Shown here: piece after piece, positions 19,772-28,605 of the stretch
How the letters are laid out: every line of letters begins with the position of its first letter
Position numbering within the stretch: position 1 is the stretch's first letter
Source: an uncultured Bacteroides sp.
GTDB taxonomy: Bacteria > Bacteroidota > Bacteroidia > Bacteroidales > Bacteroidaceae
Direction of reading: 5' to 3'
Assembly: GCA_945833835.1 (NCBI GenBank)
Contig: CAMAFR010000023.1
Coordinates: 1 to 36,012 of the forward strand
Length of the DNA: 36,012 bases
Made by a program: the position numbers and the translations under genes
The notes under the pieces: model-generated
The model's database searches: none
What the model saw: only the letters and a program-made list of their open reading frames with translations
Told to the model about the DNA's origin: nothing

Positions 19772-19801
19772 GATTGATAAGAGATAAGATATTTTTAGGA
19801 T

Positions 19802-21604
19802 ATGAAACATCAGTTACGCAGTTCGTTGAGTACAGAAGGCCGCCGCATGGCAGGAGCCCGTGCGCTTTGGGTGGCCAATGGAATGAAGAAGGAAATGATG
19901 GGCAAGCCTATCATCGCCATTGTAAACTCCTTTACACAGTTTGTTCCCGGACATACCCACTTGCATGAGATTGGCCAGCAGGTGAAGGCGGAAATCGAAA
20001 AACTGGGTTGCTTTGCGGCCGAGTTCAACACCATCGCCATTGACGACGGTATCGCCATGGGGCACGACGGCATGCTCTATTCGCTGCCCTCGCGCGACAT
20101 CATTGCCGACAGTGTGGAATATATGGTCAACGCCCACAAGGCCGATGCCATGGTGTGCATTTCCAATTGTGACAAGATTACGCCGGGGATGCTGATGGCT
20201 TCCATGCGGCTCAACATCCCGACGGTGTTCGTTTCGGGCGGCCCGATGGAGGCCGGCGAGTGGAACGGACAGCACCTGGACCTCATTGATGCCATGATCA
20301 AATCGGCCGATCCCACGGTGAGCGATGCCGATGTGGACGAGATTGAGCGTCACGCCTGTCCGGGCTGCGGCAGCTGCTCGGGGATGTTCACCGCTAATTC
20401 TATGAACTGCCTGAACGAGGCCATCGGCCTGGCACTTCCGGGCAACGGCACCATTGTGGCGACCCACGAGAACCGTGCCCGCCTGTTCAAGGATGCCGCC
20501 GCGCTGATTGTGAAAAACGCCTATAAGTATTATGAAGAGGGCGACGAGAGCGTGCTGCCCCGCAGCATCGCCACCCGTCAGGCCTTCCTGAACGCCATGA
20601 CGCTCGACATCGCCATGGGCGGCTCCACCAACACGGTGCTCCACCTGCTGGCGGTGGCACACGAGGCCGGTGTGGATTTCAAGATGGACGACATTGACAT
20701 GCTCTCGCGTAGGGTGCCCTGCCTGTGCAAGGTAGCGCCCAACACCCAGAAATACCACATCCAGGACGTCAACCGGGCGGGAGGGGTGCTGAACATCCTT
20801 GCTGAACTCTCGAAGGGCGGATTGCTGGATACGGATGTCCGTCGGGTGGACGGATTGACGCTGGCCGAGGCCATTGCCCGCTACAACATTTGTACTACTG
20901 AGGTCGACCCCGAGGCGTTGCGTATCTACACGAGTGCTGCCGGCGGCAAGTTCTGCATCAAGTTGGGTGCCCAGCAGGCGGTGTACGGCGAGCTGGACAC
21001 CGACCGTGCCACGGGGTGCATCCGCGACTTGCAGCATGCCTACAGCAAAGACGGCGGTCTGGCCGTGCTGAAAGGGAACATCGCCCAAGACGGCTGTGTG
21101 GTCAAGACGGCCGGCGTTGACGAGAGCATCTGGAAGTTCTCGGGTCCTGCCAAGGTGTTCGACTCACAGGAGTCGGCCTGCGAAGGCATTTTGGGCGGTA
21201 AGGTAGTCAGCGGCGATGTGGTGGTCATCACCCACGAAGGCCCGAAGGGAGGCCCCGGTATGCAGGAAATGCTATATCCTACCTCCTACATCAAGTCGAA
21301 GCATCTCGGCAAGGAGTGCGCCTTGATTACCGACGGACGTTTCAGCGGAGGAACCTCTGGCCTGAGCATCGGCCACATCTCGCCCGAAGCCGCTGCTGGT
21401 GGCAACATCGGCAAGATTGTCGACGGCGACATCATTGAGATAGACATCCCGAACCGCAGCATCAATGTCCGCTTGAGCGAGGAGGAGCTGGCCGCACGCC
21501 CGATGGCTCCCGTCACACGTGACCGCCAGGTGTCGAAGGCCCTGAAGGCGTATGCCAGCATGGTCAGCTCGGCCGACAAGGGTGGTGTCCGTATCATTGA
21601 CTAA
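19802..21604 (+). CDS. ilvD: Dihydroxy-acid dehydratase
   Basis: 600 aa Fe-S enzyme that converts dihydroxy acids to the keto acids of valine and isoleucine. It follows the E. coli IlvD pattern closely: [11 protein letters not shown] near the N-terminus, [10 protein letters not shown] (42-51), [10 protein letters not shown] with cluster ligand Cys123, and [16 protein letters not shown] (185-200) with further cysteines. Active-site region [15 protein letters not shown] near the C-terminus. The second residue at the 'VPGH' site is Gly rather than Cys, as in the E. coli type of the family, which carries an oxygen-sensitive [4Fe-4S] cluster. First gene of the operon, directly after the attenuator. 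Confidence 0.97.
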   Translation: MKHQLRSSLSTEGRRMAGARALWVANGMKKEMMGKPIIAIVNSFTQFVPGHTHLHEIGQQVKAEIEKLGCFAAEFNTIAIDDGIAMGHDGMLYSLPSRDIIADSVEYMVNAHKADAMVCISNCDKITPGMLMASMRLNIPTVFVSGGPMEAGEWNGQHLDLIDAMIKSADPTVSDADVDEIERHACPGCGSCSGMFTANSMNCLNEAIGLALPGNGTIVATHENRARLFKDAAALIVKNAYKYYEEGDESVLPRSIATRQAFLNAMTLDIAMGGSTNTVLHLLAVAHEAGVDFKMDDIDMLSRRVPCLCKVAPNTQKYHIQDVNRAGGVLNILAELSKGGLLDTDVRRVDGLTLAEAIARYNICTTEVDPEALRIYTSAAGGKFCIKLGAQQAVYGELDTDRATGCIRDLQHAYSKDGGLAVLKGNIAQDGCVVKTAGVDESIWKFSGPAKVFDSQESACEGILGGKVVSGDVVVITHEGPKGGPGMQEMLYPTSYIKSKHLGKECALITDGRFSGGTSGLSIGHISPEAAAGGNIGKIVDGDIIEIDIPNRSINVRLSEEELAARPMAPVTRDRQVSKALKAYASMVSSADKGGVRIID

Positions 21605-21672
21605 TGAAGAGTATAATAAAATAAGGAGAGCGGAAAGGAATATCCCTTTTTACGTCTTAAACGAAAAACACT

Positions 21673-23376
21673 ATGAGCAAACAACAGATAACAGGAGCAG
21701 AAGCATTGATGCGTTCATTGGAGCACGAGGGTGTGAAGACCCTCTTCGGCTATCCCGGCGGAGCCATCATGCCGGTCTATGATGTGCTCTATGACCATCG
21801 TGACCGACTGAATCATATATTGGTTCGTCATGAACAGGGAGCCGCCCATGCGGCACAAGGTTTTGCCCGCGTGTCGGGCGAGGTGGGGGTCTGTCTGGTC
21901 ACCAGCGGACCGGGTGCCACGAATACCATAACGGGAGTGGCCGATGCCATGATTGACAGCACGCCGATTGTCGTCATTGCCGGCCAGGTAGGGACAGGCC
22001 TGCTGGGTACCGATGCCTTTCAGGAAGTGGATCTGGTGGGCGTGACACAGCCCATCTCGAAATGGAGCTATCAGATACGCAGGGCCGAAGACGTGGCTTG
22101 GGCGGTGGCCCGGGCGTTCTATATCGCCCGTAGCGGACGCCCGGGACCTGTGGTGCTTGACTTTGCCAAGAATGCGCAGATAGGCCTGACGGACTATGCT
22201 CCTGTGGAACTCGACTATATCCGTAGCTACGACCCGGATCCCGAAACAGACCCCAAGGCAGTGGGCGAGGCCGTGGCGCTGATCAACGAGGCGAAGAAAC
22301 CGTTGGTGCTCGTAGGCCAAGGCGTGGAGCTGGGCAATGCCCAGGAAGAACTGAAGGCCTTTGTGGAGAAGGCCGACATTCCGTGCGGCTGCACGTTGCT
22401 GGGACTTTCGGCCTTGCCTTCTGACCACCGTCTGAACAAAGGCATGCTGGGTATGCACGGCAATCTGGGACCGAATGTCAAGACCAACGAATGTGACGTG
22501 CTGATTGCGGTAGGTATGCGCTTCGACGACCGCGTGACCGGCAAGCTGGAGACCTATGCCAAGCAGGCGAAGGTGATTCACCTGGATGTGGACCCCTCGG
22601 AAATCGGCAAGAACGTGCCGGTGGACGTGCCGGTGCTGGGCAACTGCAAGCGTACGTTGAGCCTGCTGACCGAGCTGATTCAGAAGCACGACCATACCGA
22701 ATGGATCAACAGTTTCCAGACCTATGAGGAGAAAGAGTACAACCAGGTCATCCGTCCTGAAGTGTTCCCCACCGAAGGTCCCATCAACATGGGCGAGGTG
22801 GTGAACGCCGTCAGCGAGGCTACCCGCCACGAGGCAGTGCTGGTGACCGATGTCGGCCAGAACCAGATGATGGCCTGCCGATACTTCAAGTTCAGCAAGA
22901 ACCGCAGTGTGGTCACTTCCGGCGGTATGGGTACGATGGGCTTCTGTCTTCCGGCGGCTATCGGTGCCACGTTCGGTGCTCCCGAGCGTACGGTCTGCGC
23001 CTTCATGGGCGACGGCGGTCTGCAGATGACCATGCAGGAGCTGGGCACCGTCATGGAGCAGAAGGCCCCGGTCAAGATGATCCTGATGAACAACAATTAC
23101 CTGGGCAATGTCCGTCAGTGGCAGGCCATGTTCTTCCGTCACCGCTATTCGTTCACCCCCATGATGAACCCCGACTACGAGAAGATAGCCTCGGCCTACG
23201 GCATCGGTTACCGTCGCGTCATGCAGCGCGAGGAGTTGCAGGAAGGCATCGCCGAGATGTTGAAGTGGGACGGCGCGTTCCTGCTCGAAGTCTGTGTGGT
23301 GGAAGAGGGCAACGTGCTGCCCATGACTCCTCCGGGAAGTTCGGTGAACTACATGATGCTGGAGTTGGATTGTTAA
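21673..23376 (+). CDS. ilvB: Acetolactate synthase, catalytic (large) subunit
   Basis: 567 aa, thiamine-diphosphate dependent. It condenses pyruvate with pyruvate or 2-oxobutyrate, the first common step to branched-chain amino acids. Catalytic Glu54 in VRHEQGAAHAAQGFAR; the cofactor-binding motif GDGGLQMTMQELGTV to LMNNNYLG spans about residues 445-475. The SGPGATNTITGVADA and GQVGTGLLGTDAFQE stretches are typical of biosynthetic AHAS. A 68-bp gap follows ilvD, and the small subunit follows after 22 bp, so subunit genes are adjacent as usual. Confidence 0.97.
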   Translation: MSKQQITGAEALMRSLEHEGVKTLFGYPGGAIMPVYDVLYDHRDRLNHILVRHEQGAAHAAQGFARVSGEVGVCLVTSGPGATNTITGVADAMIDSTPIVVIAGQVGTGLLGTDAFQEVDLVGVTQPISKWSYQIRRAEDVAWAVARAFYIARSGRPGPVVLDFAKNAQIGLTDYAPVELDYIRSYDPDPETDPKAVGEAVALINEAKKPLVLVGQGVELGNAQEELKAFVEKADIPCGCTLLGLSALPSDHRLNKGMLGMHGNLGPNVKTNECDVLIAVGMRFDDRVTGKLETYAKQAKVIHLDVDPSEIGKNVPVDVPVLGNCKRTLSLLTELIQKHDHTEWINSFQTYEEKEYNQVIRPEVFPTEGPINMGEVVNAVSEATRHEAVLVTDVGQNQMMACRYFKFSKNRSVVTSGGMGTMGFCLPAAIGATFGAPERTVCAFMGDGGLQMTMQELGTVMEQKAPVKMILMNNNYLGNVRQWQAMFFRHRYSFTPMMNPDYEKIASAYGIGYRRVMQREELQEGIAEMLKWDGAFLLEVCVVEEGNVLPMTPPGSSVNYMMLELDC

Positions 23377-23398
23377 AAGAATGAGGAGGATTTAAATT

Positions 23399-23956
23399 AT
23401 GGAAAACAAGACATTATATACCATCATTGTTCACTCGGAAAACATTGCCGGTATCCTGAATCAGATTACTGCCGTGTTCACACGCCGTCAGATCAACATC
23501 GAGAGCCTGAACGTGTCGGCATCCTCCATCAAGGGAGTGCATAAGTACACCATCACCTGCTGGACAACCCCCGACATCATCGAAAAGGTGGTGCGGCAGA
23601 TTGAGAAGAAGCTGGATGTCATCCAGGCGCACTATTTCACCGACAAGGAGATTTTCCTCCGCGAGGTGGCCATGTACAAGCTGGCCACTCCCCGTCTGGA
23701 AGCCAATACGGAAGTCTCCAAGGTCATCCGTCGGTATGGTGCCCACATCGTGGAGGTCAATCAGGTCTTCTCTATCGTGGAGATGACGGGCATGAGTGCC
23801 GACATCACCTCCCTCTATGAGGAGCTGCGCGCACTGGACTGTGTGCTCCAGTTTGTGCGCTCTGGGCGCATCGCTGTCTCCACCAGCTGTTTCGAACGGG
23901 TGAACGAATACCTGGCACACCGGGAGGAACGCTATAACAAGGAAAAACATTCATAA
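23399..23956 (+). CDS. ilvN: Acetolactate synthase, regulatory (small) subunit
   Basis: 185 aa. The N-terminal ACT domain (residues ~5-80) has the family pattern IVHSENIAGILNQITAVF followed by RRQINIESLNVS, which forms the valine-binding effector site in related enzymes. The second half (~85-165, REVAMYKLATP to VLQFVRSGRIAVS) is the C-terminal domain that activates the large subunit. Length is near the usual 160-185 aa of full-length small subunits. It confers feedback control on IlvB. The next gene starts 10 bp after its stop, so the transcript continues. Confidence 0.95.
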   Translation: MENKTLYTIIVHSENIAGILNQITAVFTRRQINIESLNVSASSIKGVHKYTITCWTTPDIIEKVVRQIEKKLDVIQAHYFTDKEIFLREVAMYKLATPRLEANTEVSKVIRRYGAHIVEVNQVFSIVEMTGMSADITSLYEELRALDCVLQFVRSGRIAVSTSCFERVNEYLAHREERYNKEKHS

Positions 23957-23966
23957 GCAGAGAGTC

Positions 23967-24734
23967 ATGACAGACGGACAGAAGGTAGGAACGTATGACT
24001 TTGTAGCCGAGCCGTTTCATGTCGATTGCAACGGAAGGCTCACGATGGGGGTCCTGGGCAACCATTTGCTGAATTGCGCCGGCTTTCATGCCGAAGACAG
24101 GGGCTTTGGGATGGGCACGCTCAACGAGCACCATTATACATGGGTCTTGTCCCGGCTGGCCGTTGAGATGGAGCGTATGCCGAAGGCGTACGAGCGGTTC
24201 AGCATCCAGACGTGGGTGGAGAATGTCTACCGGCTGTTCACCGACCGTAACTTTGCGGTGCTCGATGCCGACGGCACTCCGATAGGGTATGCCCGCTCTA
24301 TCTGGGCGATGATTGACCTCCAGACACGCAAGCCGGCCGACCTGCTTACCCTGCATGGCGGCAGCATCACCGGCTACATCTGTCAGAAGGAATGCCCCAT
24401 CGCCAAGCCGGGCCGCATCAAGGTGACGGACACCGCAGTGGTAGGAGCTCACAAGGCCTTGTACAGCGACATTGACATCAATGGCCACGTCAACAGCATC
24501 AAGTACATCGAGCATATCCTCGACCTGTTCCCCATAGACTGGTTCGCCTCGAAAGGGCTGCGCCGTTTTGAGATGGCCTATGTGGCCGAGAGCTATTATG
24601 GGGATGTGCTGACCTTCAGCCGTGAAGCGGTGAGTGATGACGAATACGATATAGAGATCAAGAAGAACAACGCCGAAGTCGTTGTTCGCAGCAAGGTGAT
24701 GTTCGGCCGCCGGCCCTCATCACCCCAGGCATAG
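23967..24734 (+). CDS. Acyl-ACP thioesterase, embedded in the ilv operon
   Basis: 255 aa double-hotdog protein that releases fatty acids from acyl carrier protein. First hotdog ~10-125, second ~150-250. The second hotdog carries the catalytic pattern of plant Fat thioesterases, YSDIDINGHVNSIKYIEHI, with Asp170, Asn172 and His174. The first has LTMGVLGNHLLNCAGFHAED, also family-like. No transit or signal peptide, so cytosolic. It lies 10 bp after ilvN and 43 bp before ilvC on the same strand. A link between branched-chain keto acids and branched fatty-acid chains, common in Bacteroidota, is a plausible reason for the location but is inference. Confidence 0.88.
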   Translation: MTDGQKVGTYDFVAEPFHVDCNGRLTMGVLGNHLLNCAGFHAEDRGFGMGTLNEHHYTWVLSRLAVEMERMPKAYERFSIQTWVENVYRLFTDRNFAVLDADGTPIGYARSIWAMIDLQTRKPADLLTLHGGSITGYICQKECPIAKPGRIKVTDTAVVGAHKALYSDIDINGHVNSIKYIEHILDLFPIDWFASKGLRRFEMAYVAESYYGDVLTFSREAVSDDEYDIEIKKNNAEVVVRSKVMFGRRPSSPQA

Positions 24735-24777
24735 AAAAAGAAAGATTTATCAATAACTTAAAAATTAAAAAACTATT

Positions 24778-25821
24778 ATGGCAAAAATGAATTTTGGCGG
24801 TGTTATCGAAAACGTAGAAACCCGTGAAGAATTTCCTTTGGACAAAGCTCGTGAAATCTTGAAAGACGAAACCATCGCAGTCATCGGTTACGGTGTACAG
24901 GGACCGGGTCAGTCTTTGAACCTGCGTGACAATGGCTTCAATGTCATCGTCGGCCAGCGTCCGGGCAAGACATTCGAAAAAGCCATCGCCGACGGTTGGG
25001 TGCCGGGCGAGACACTGTTCGACATCAAGGAAGCTTGCGAACGTGCCACCATCATCGCCGTTCTGCTGTCTGACGCAGCACAGATTGCTGTATGGCCCAC
25101 CATCAAGGAGACACTGACTCCGGGTAAGGCCTTGTATTTCTCGCATGGCTTTGCCATCAACTGGAGCGACCGTACCGGCGTTGTCCCCCCTGCTGATGTG
25201 GATGTCATCATGGTGGCTCCCAAGGGATCGGGTACTTCTCTGCGTACCATGTTCCTCGAAGGCCGAGGCTTGAACTCTTCTTACGCCATCTATCAGGATG
25301 CCACCGGCAAGGCATGGAACCGTGTCATTGCCATGGGTATCGGTATCGGTTCGGGCTACCTGTTCGAAACTACTTTCAAGCGCGAGGCTACTTCGGACCT
25401 TACCGGCGAACGCGGTACGTTGATGGGCGCCATCCAGGGCCTGTTGCTGGCACAGTATGAGACACTGCGCGAAAACGGCCACACTCCTTCTGAAGCGTTC
25501 AACGAAACAGTGGAAGAGCTGACCCAGTCACTGATGCCGTTGTTTGCTGCCAAGGGTATGGACTGGATGTATGCCAACTGCTCGACTACCGCACAGCGTG
25601 GTGCACTGGATTGGATGGTTCCGTTCCACGATGCCACCAAGCCGGTGTTCGAAAAGCTGTACAAGTCTGTTTGCGACGGTATCGAGGCACAGCGCTCCAT
25701 CGACTCCAACTCTCAGCCGGACTATCGCGAAAAGCTGAACGAAGAGCTGAAGGCACTGCACGACAGCGAAATGTGGCAGACTGCAGCCGTTGTTCGTCAG
25801 CTCCGTCCTGAAAACAACTAA
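24778..25821 (+). CDS. ilvC: Ketol-acid reductoisomerase (class I)
   Basis: 347 aa NADPH- and Mg-dependent enzyme, the second step of valine and isoleucine synthesis. Nucleotide-binding GYGVQGPGQ (37-45), catalytic His123 in FSHGFAINWS, and metal ligands Asp207 and Glu211 in ATSDLTGERGTL. One C-terminal knotted domain is present, giving the class I length. Codon use looks highly biased, as for a well-expressed gene. It is the last gene of the operon, with a strong terminator 26 bp after the stop. Confidence 0.97.
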   Translation: MAKMNFGGVIENVETREEFPLDKAREILKDETIAVIGYGVQGPGQSLNLRDNGFNVIVGQRPGKTFEKAIADGWVPGETLFDIKEACERATIIAVLLSDAAQIAVWPTIKETLTPGKALYFSHGFAINWSDRTGVVPPADVDVIMVAPKGSGTSLRTMFLEGRGLNSSYAIYQDATGKAWNRVIAMGIGIGSGYLFETTFKREATSDLTGERGTLMGAIQGLLLAQYETLRENGHTPSEAFNETVEELTQSLMPLFAAKGMDWMYANCSTTAQRGALDWMVPFHDATKPVFEKLYKSVCDGIEAQRSIDSNSQPDYREKLNEELKALHDSEMWQTAAVVRQLRPENN

Positions 25822-25846
25822 TCAGCACTGACTGCACTACATAGGG

Positions 25847-25894
25847 AGTGAGGACTGGCGGTTCCGGTAAGGGAGGCCTAGTCCTCACTTTTTT
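25847..25894 (+). terminator. Terminator of the ilv operon
   Basis: AGTGAGGACT (25847-25856) pairs perfectly with AGTCCTCACT (25880-25889), followed by a run of T to 25894. The loop is long (23 nt), but the 10-bp stem plus T-tract is convincing. Confidence 0.9.
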
Positions 25895-25956
25895 ATAATC
25901 AGGCACGGCGGCCAATGCCGTGCGAATCGGCCAACAAAAAAACAAGAAGAACCATT

Positions 25957-26475
25957 ATGCAACTATTGGATGTAATCAAGACGCGACGCAGCTGTCGCAA
26001 ATACAAACGTGAACAGATAAAGGATGAGGAACTGGCGGCGGTGCTCGAAGCGGGAACGTATGCGCCTACGTCGATGGGAATGCAGTCGCCCTACATTGTA
26101 GCCGTGCAGGAGGCCACACTGCTCCGGCGTTTGGCGAAGATGAACGCCGATATCATGGGCGTGACCTCCAATCCGTATTACGATGCCCCGACGTATGTCC
26201 TGGTGCTGGCTCCCGAGGCCGCCCATAACCCGGTGCAGGACGGCAGCCTCGTGCTGGGCAACATGATGTTGGCCGCCCATGCCATCGGTCTGGGCAGCTG
26301 CTGGATTCACCGTGAAAAAGAAATGTTCGCCACTCCCGAAGGACAGGAGCTGCTCCGCTCGTGGGGCTTGCCCGAAGGGCTGATGGGCATCGGAGCCCTG
26401 GCCTTGGGCTATCCTGAGCCGGAGAACAAGCCGTTGAAGCCGCGCAAAGAAGGCTACACCCGCATTGTCCGCTGA
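25957..26475 (+). CDS. Nitroreductase-family flavoprotein
   Basis: 172 aa from the ATG at 25957 (MQLLDVIKTRRSCRKYKREQ); the upstream in-frame codons lie in the terminator region and are not family-like. The RRSCRKY segment (10-16) is the FMN-phosphate binding pattern of the nitroreductase superfamily. Further hallmarks are LEAGTYAPTSMGMQSPYIVAV and NMMLAAHAIGLGSCWI, the helix at the dimer interface, and GIGALALGYPE near the end. These enzymes reduce quinones or nitro compounds with NAD(P)H; related anaerobe enzymes activate or inactivate nitroimidazoles. The actual substrate cannot be read from the sequence. Confidence 0.88.
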   Translation: MQLLDVIKTRRSCRKYKREQIKDEELAAVLEAGTYAPTSMGMQSPYIVAVQEATLLRRLAKMNADIMGVTSNPYYDAPTYVLVLAPEAAHNPVQDGSLVLGNMMLAAHAIGLGSCWIHREKEMFATPEGQELLRSWGLPEGLMGIGALALGYPEPENKPLKPRKEGYTRIVR

Positions 26476-26489
26476 CGGATGATAGGGGA

Positions 26490-26522
26490 GAGGTGCGTCC
26501 GGACAACGCCGCTACGCACCTC
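26490..26522. terminator. Hairpin between nitroreductase gene and the accessory cassette
   Basis: GAGGTGCGT (26490-26498) pairs perfectly with ACGCACCTC (26514-26522). It sits between two converging genes and lacks a T-run. It marks the transition from GC-rich core DNA to the AT-rich cassette. Confidence 0.45.
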
Positions 26523-26528
26523 AAAACT

Positions 26529-27482
26529 CTATTTATGATACCTGTCCTTCCATTCTGCTATGCAGCGTAGTCCATGGTTCTCCTCAACAGTTGCAGCACC
26601 ATTAGGGCTACCATCAAATCTTATTTCGCCCCGATGGCCTCCCGAATCATCACATAATTCAAATTTTCCATGTGCAGTATCTATCGAAATAAATTGATAT
26701 TGGTTATTCTTCTTGATGCTGAATATGATAGAAACCTTCGTATTGCCATGTCTTTTCTCCAGTTCTTCTAACTCAATTTCACGATGATAATAATTAACCG
26801 AACAAATGAGTGCTCCGATATGCTCAGCGTATGCTTTTATCTTCTCTCCTTGGTGTCTGATGACAATATCGTTGTGTTCTGCTATAATGGTTTCACTGGC
26901 AGCATCTACCCAATTTGTGTTTTTCAACTTCAGAAATTTTGCATGGGGTAAACTAAGATTATTACTACCATTCGGATCCAGATTGGCTTGAAGATCAAGT
27001 AGCTCTTTTCGTAAGATTTCAATCACCTTCTCCCTGCACGGCATAATCCCATTGGTCCCATTCCAATCAATTTCTTCAGGATGTTCATAGTAGAACCTGC
27101 TATGCCACTTCTCCCAAGTTTCCGGGTCATGAACATAACCGGTTGATGGATGTCCGTCATACCTATAACCTCCATGACTTTTGGGTTCTGGCAATGCCTC
27201 AAACACGGCAATGTCGTTAATTAACTTTTGGGGATACGGACATGTTTGGAGTGATGTGATATAAGTCATATCTACACCTTCCCAATACGGATTGTCAGGA
27301 GACCATATATTACAAAAGAAATCCTCCCATTCTGGTGCATTGACATAAAAGAACTTATCGTGGTTCTTCTCTGCATCCTCACGCATCATGTAATAATCAC
27401 GTAGTACCTGATTACGCTTTTTTACTTCCACCCTACTGATATCCGTACCTTCTTTATCAATGAAAATATTACCGTTCTTCAT
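26529..27482 (-). CDS. Putative effector with colicin E3-like RNase signature
   Basis: 317 aa, no signal peptide. Third gene of the cassette; its ATG overlaps the ATPase gene end by 14 nt. Residues ~1-245 are unrecognised, with many aromatic and charged residues (GYRYDGHPSTGYVHDPETWE). Residues ~250-308 read ISIDTAHGKFELCDDSGG then HRGEIRFDG. This places Asp268, His271, Glu275 and His283 with nearly the spacing of the colicin E3 active site (Asp510, His513, Glu517, His526), in the same D-x2-HG-x2-E frame, with Arg306 possibly standing for Arg545. E3 cleaves 16S rRNA at the decoding centre and stops translation. No immunity gene is adjacent. I infer a conditional RNase effector; the family match is motif-level only. 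Confidence 0.55.
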   Translation of the reverse strand: MKNGNIFIDKEGTDISRVEVKKRNQVLRDYYMMREDAEKNHDKFFYVNAPEWEDFFCNIWSPDNPYWEGVDMTYITSLQTCPYPQKLINDIAVFEALPEPKSHGGYRYDGHPSTGYVHDPETWEKWHSRFYYEHPEEIDWNGTNGIMPCREKVIEILRKELLDLQANLDPNGSNNLSLPHAKFLKLKNTNWVDAASETIIAEHNDIVIRHQGEKIKAYAEHIGALICSVNYYHREIELEELEKRHGNTKVSIIFSIKKNNQYQFISIDTAHGKFELCDDSGGHRGEIRFDGSPNGAATVEENHGLRCIAEWKDRYHK

Positions 27483-28605
27483 CGTTTGTCTTCTGCTTCA
27501 TTCTATCAATGCGCAGTATGGAAAGGGTATCTTGTCTTACCTGATCAAAAAAATCTTCTGGAAATGCAGATAGATTGCCCTTGCCGTCCATACCTATATC
27601 CATGATTTTCTTATGACCATTCTTGTCTTGAAAGAAGTAGATGGTGATGTCTTCCGCAGACATTTCGGTTTGTTTTTGAACAATCATTCTACGAATGCCG
27701 TTTACGATATGTTCGCTGTGAGTTTCTATGATGACGCGCACACCTGCGGCGGCCATCCGTGCAAGGAAGTAACCCATATTCGATTGGGCCTTGGCATGGA
27801 GGTGTGCCTCCGGATTCTCAACGACCAACATACCGCCTTGAGGAACGGTTAGTCCACTGACGAGAATGGGGAGAGCATAGGTAATACCAAAACCTACGTT
27901 GGGTGCGGCATTGCCAAGAACCTTTACTTGATAGCTGTCTGTGGTGGATGGTGCTATTTGCAGCATGATACCAGGGAAGATGTATGCTATCCATTTATCC
28001 AATTCTACCTTCCACTTCTTTCCTTTGGCAAAATCAAAAGAGCGTATTGGTGCACAATCGTCTTTCTCGTGTTTTTGAATGACATCGCCTGTATTTCTGC
28101 CATGACAGTCACAGTATTCATTATTGTCTGTATTCTTGTATTCGTAGCGGGGAGCCTGACGCTCAGCATTAAGGTAGACAAAACAACAGTCCAAATGGGT
28201 TTTCATCCGACTGAGTGATTGCTCATCAGTACTTACTTGGATTCTATTGCTGGCTTCTAAGTTGTCTTGAATCTTTATACTTGCTACTGCTCCATTCAGC
28301 ACGAACTTGATATCCTTTGAATCCGAATTCATGAAATCCTCATAATCATCATTCGACTTGTTTTTGATGTCATCGTATGTGCCAAGATTCAGTGCGTATT
28401 CTTCGTCGTTCAACTCCAATTCCATCAATGCATCCGTATCCGAGAGACTTCCTTGGGAGATTTTTTTCAGAAGGAGCAATGACTGGACAACAGAACTCTT
28501 GCCCACGGAATTGGACCCTGTCAACAGTGTTATATTGTTTAATTCAAAGAGGGTATCTTCTTTGAAGCATTTAAAACCATCAATATTCAGATTCAATTTA
28601 TTCAT
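27469..28605 (-). CDS. OLD-like AAA ATPase with DUF3696 C-terminus
   Basis: 378 aa. An ABC/SMC-like ATPase of the AAA_15/21 type found in OLD, Gabija, PARIS and similar defence proteins. Walker A GSNSVGKSS (~30-38), then YLNAERQAPRYEY (~143-155), the typical DUF3696 mid-motif; a signature-like region NVGFGITYALPIL (~235); Walker B MLVVENPEAHLH (~258-269) with catalytic Glu; and the H-loop IIETHSEHI (~291-299). The end SAFPEDFFDQ matches the DUF3696 tail. It has no TOPRIM nuclease domain, so it is not a full OLD nuclease. A Cys/His cluster (CDCH near 164-167 plus Cys ~183) lies in the insertion between the Walker motifs. It overlaps the DUF262 gene by 8 nt and the next gene by 14 nt, indicating coupled translation. 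Confidence 0.85.
   Translation of the reverse strand: MNKLNLNIDGFKCFKEDTLFELNNITLLTGSNSVGKSSVVQSLLLLKKISQGSLSDTDALMELELNDEEYALNLGTYDDIKNKSNDDYEDFMNSDSKDIKFVLNGAVASIKIQDNLEASNRIQVSTDEQSLSRMKTHLDCCFVYLNAERQAPRYEYKNTDNNEYCDCHGRNTGDVIQKHEKDDCAPIRSFDFAKGKKWKVELDKWIAYIFPGIMLQIAPSTTDSYQVKVLGNAAPNVGFGITYALPILVSGLTVPQGGMLVVENPEAHLHAKAQSNMGYFLARMAAAGVRVIIETHSEHIVNGIRRMIVQKQTEMSAEDITIYFFQDKNGHKKIMDIGMDGKGNLSAFPEDFFDQVRQDTLSILRIDRMKQKTNDEER

Noticed and set aside
23805..24515. Minus-strand open frame of 236 codons over ilvN and the thioesterase
   Set aside because: It overlaps two clearly homologous + strand genes and shows no family pattern.
26492..26498. GGTGCGT copy as an attachment-site duplicate of the tRNA-Asp end
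   Set aside because: Only seven bases match the tRNA acceptor end and they are part of a symmetric hairpin; too short for an att site, and no integrase gene is present.
27469..28605. Full OLD-family nuclease (Gabija GajA or similar)
   Set aside because: The protein is 378 aa and ends with a DUF3696 tail; there is no TOPRIM domain.
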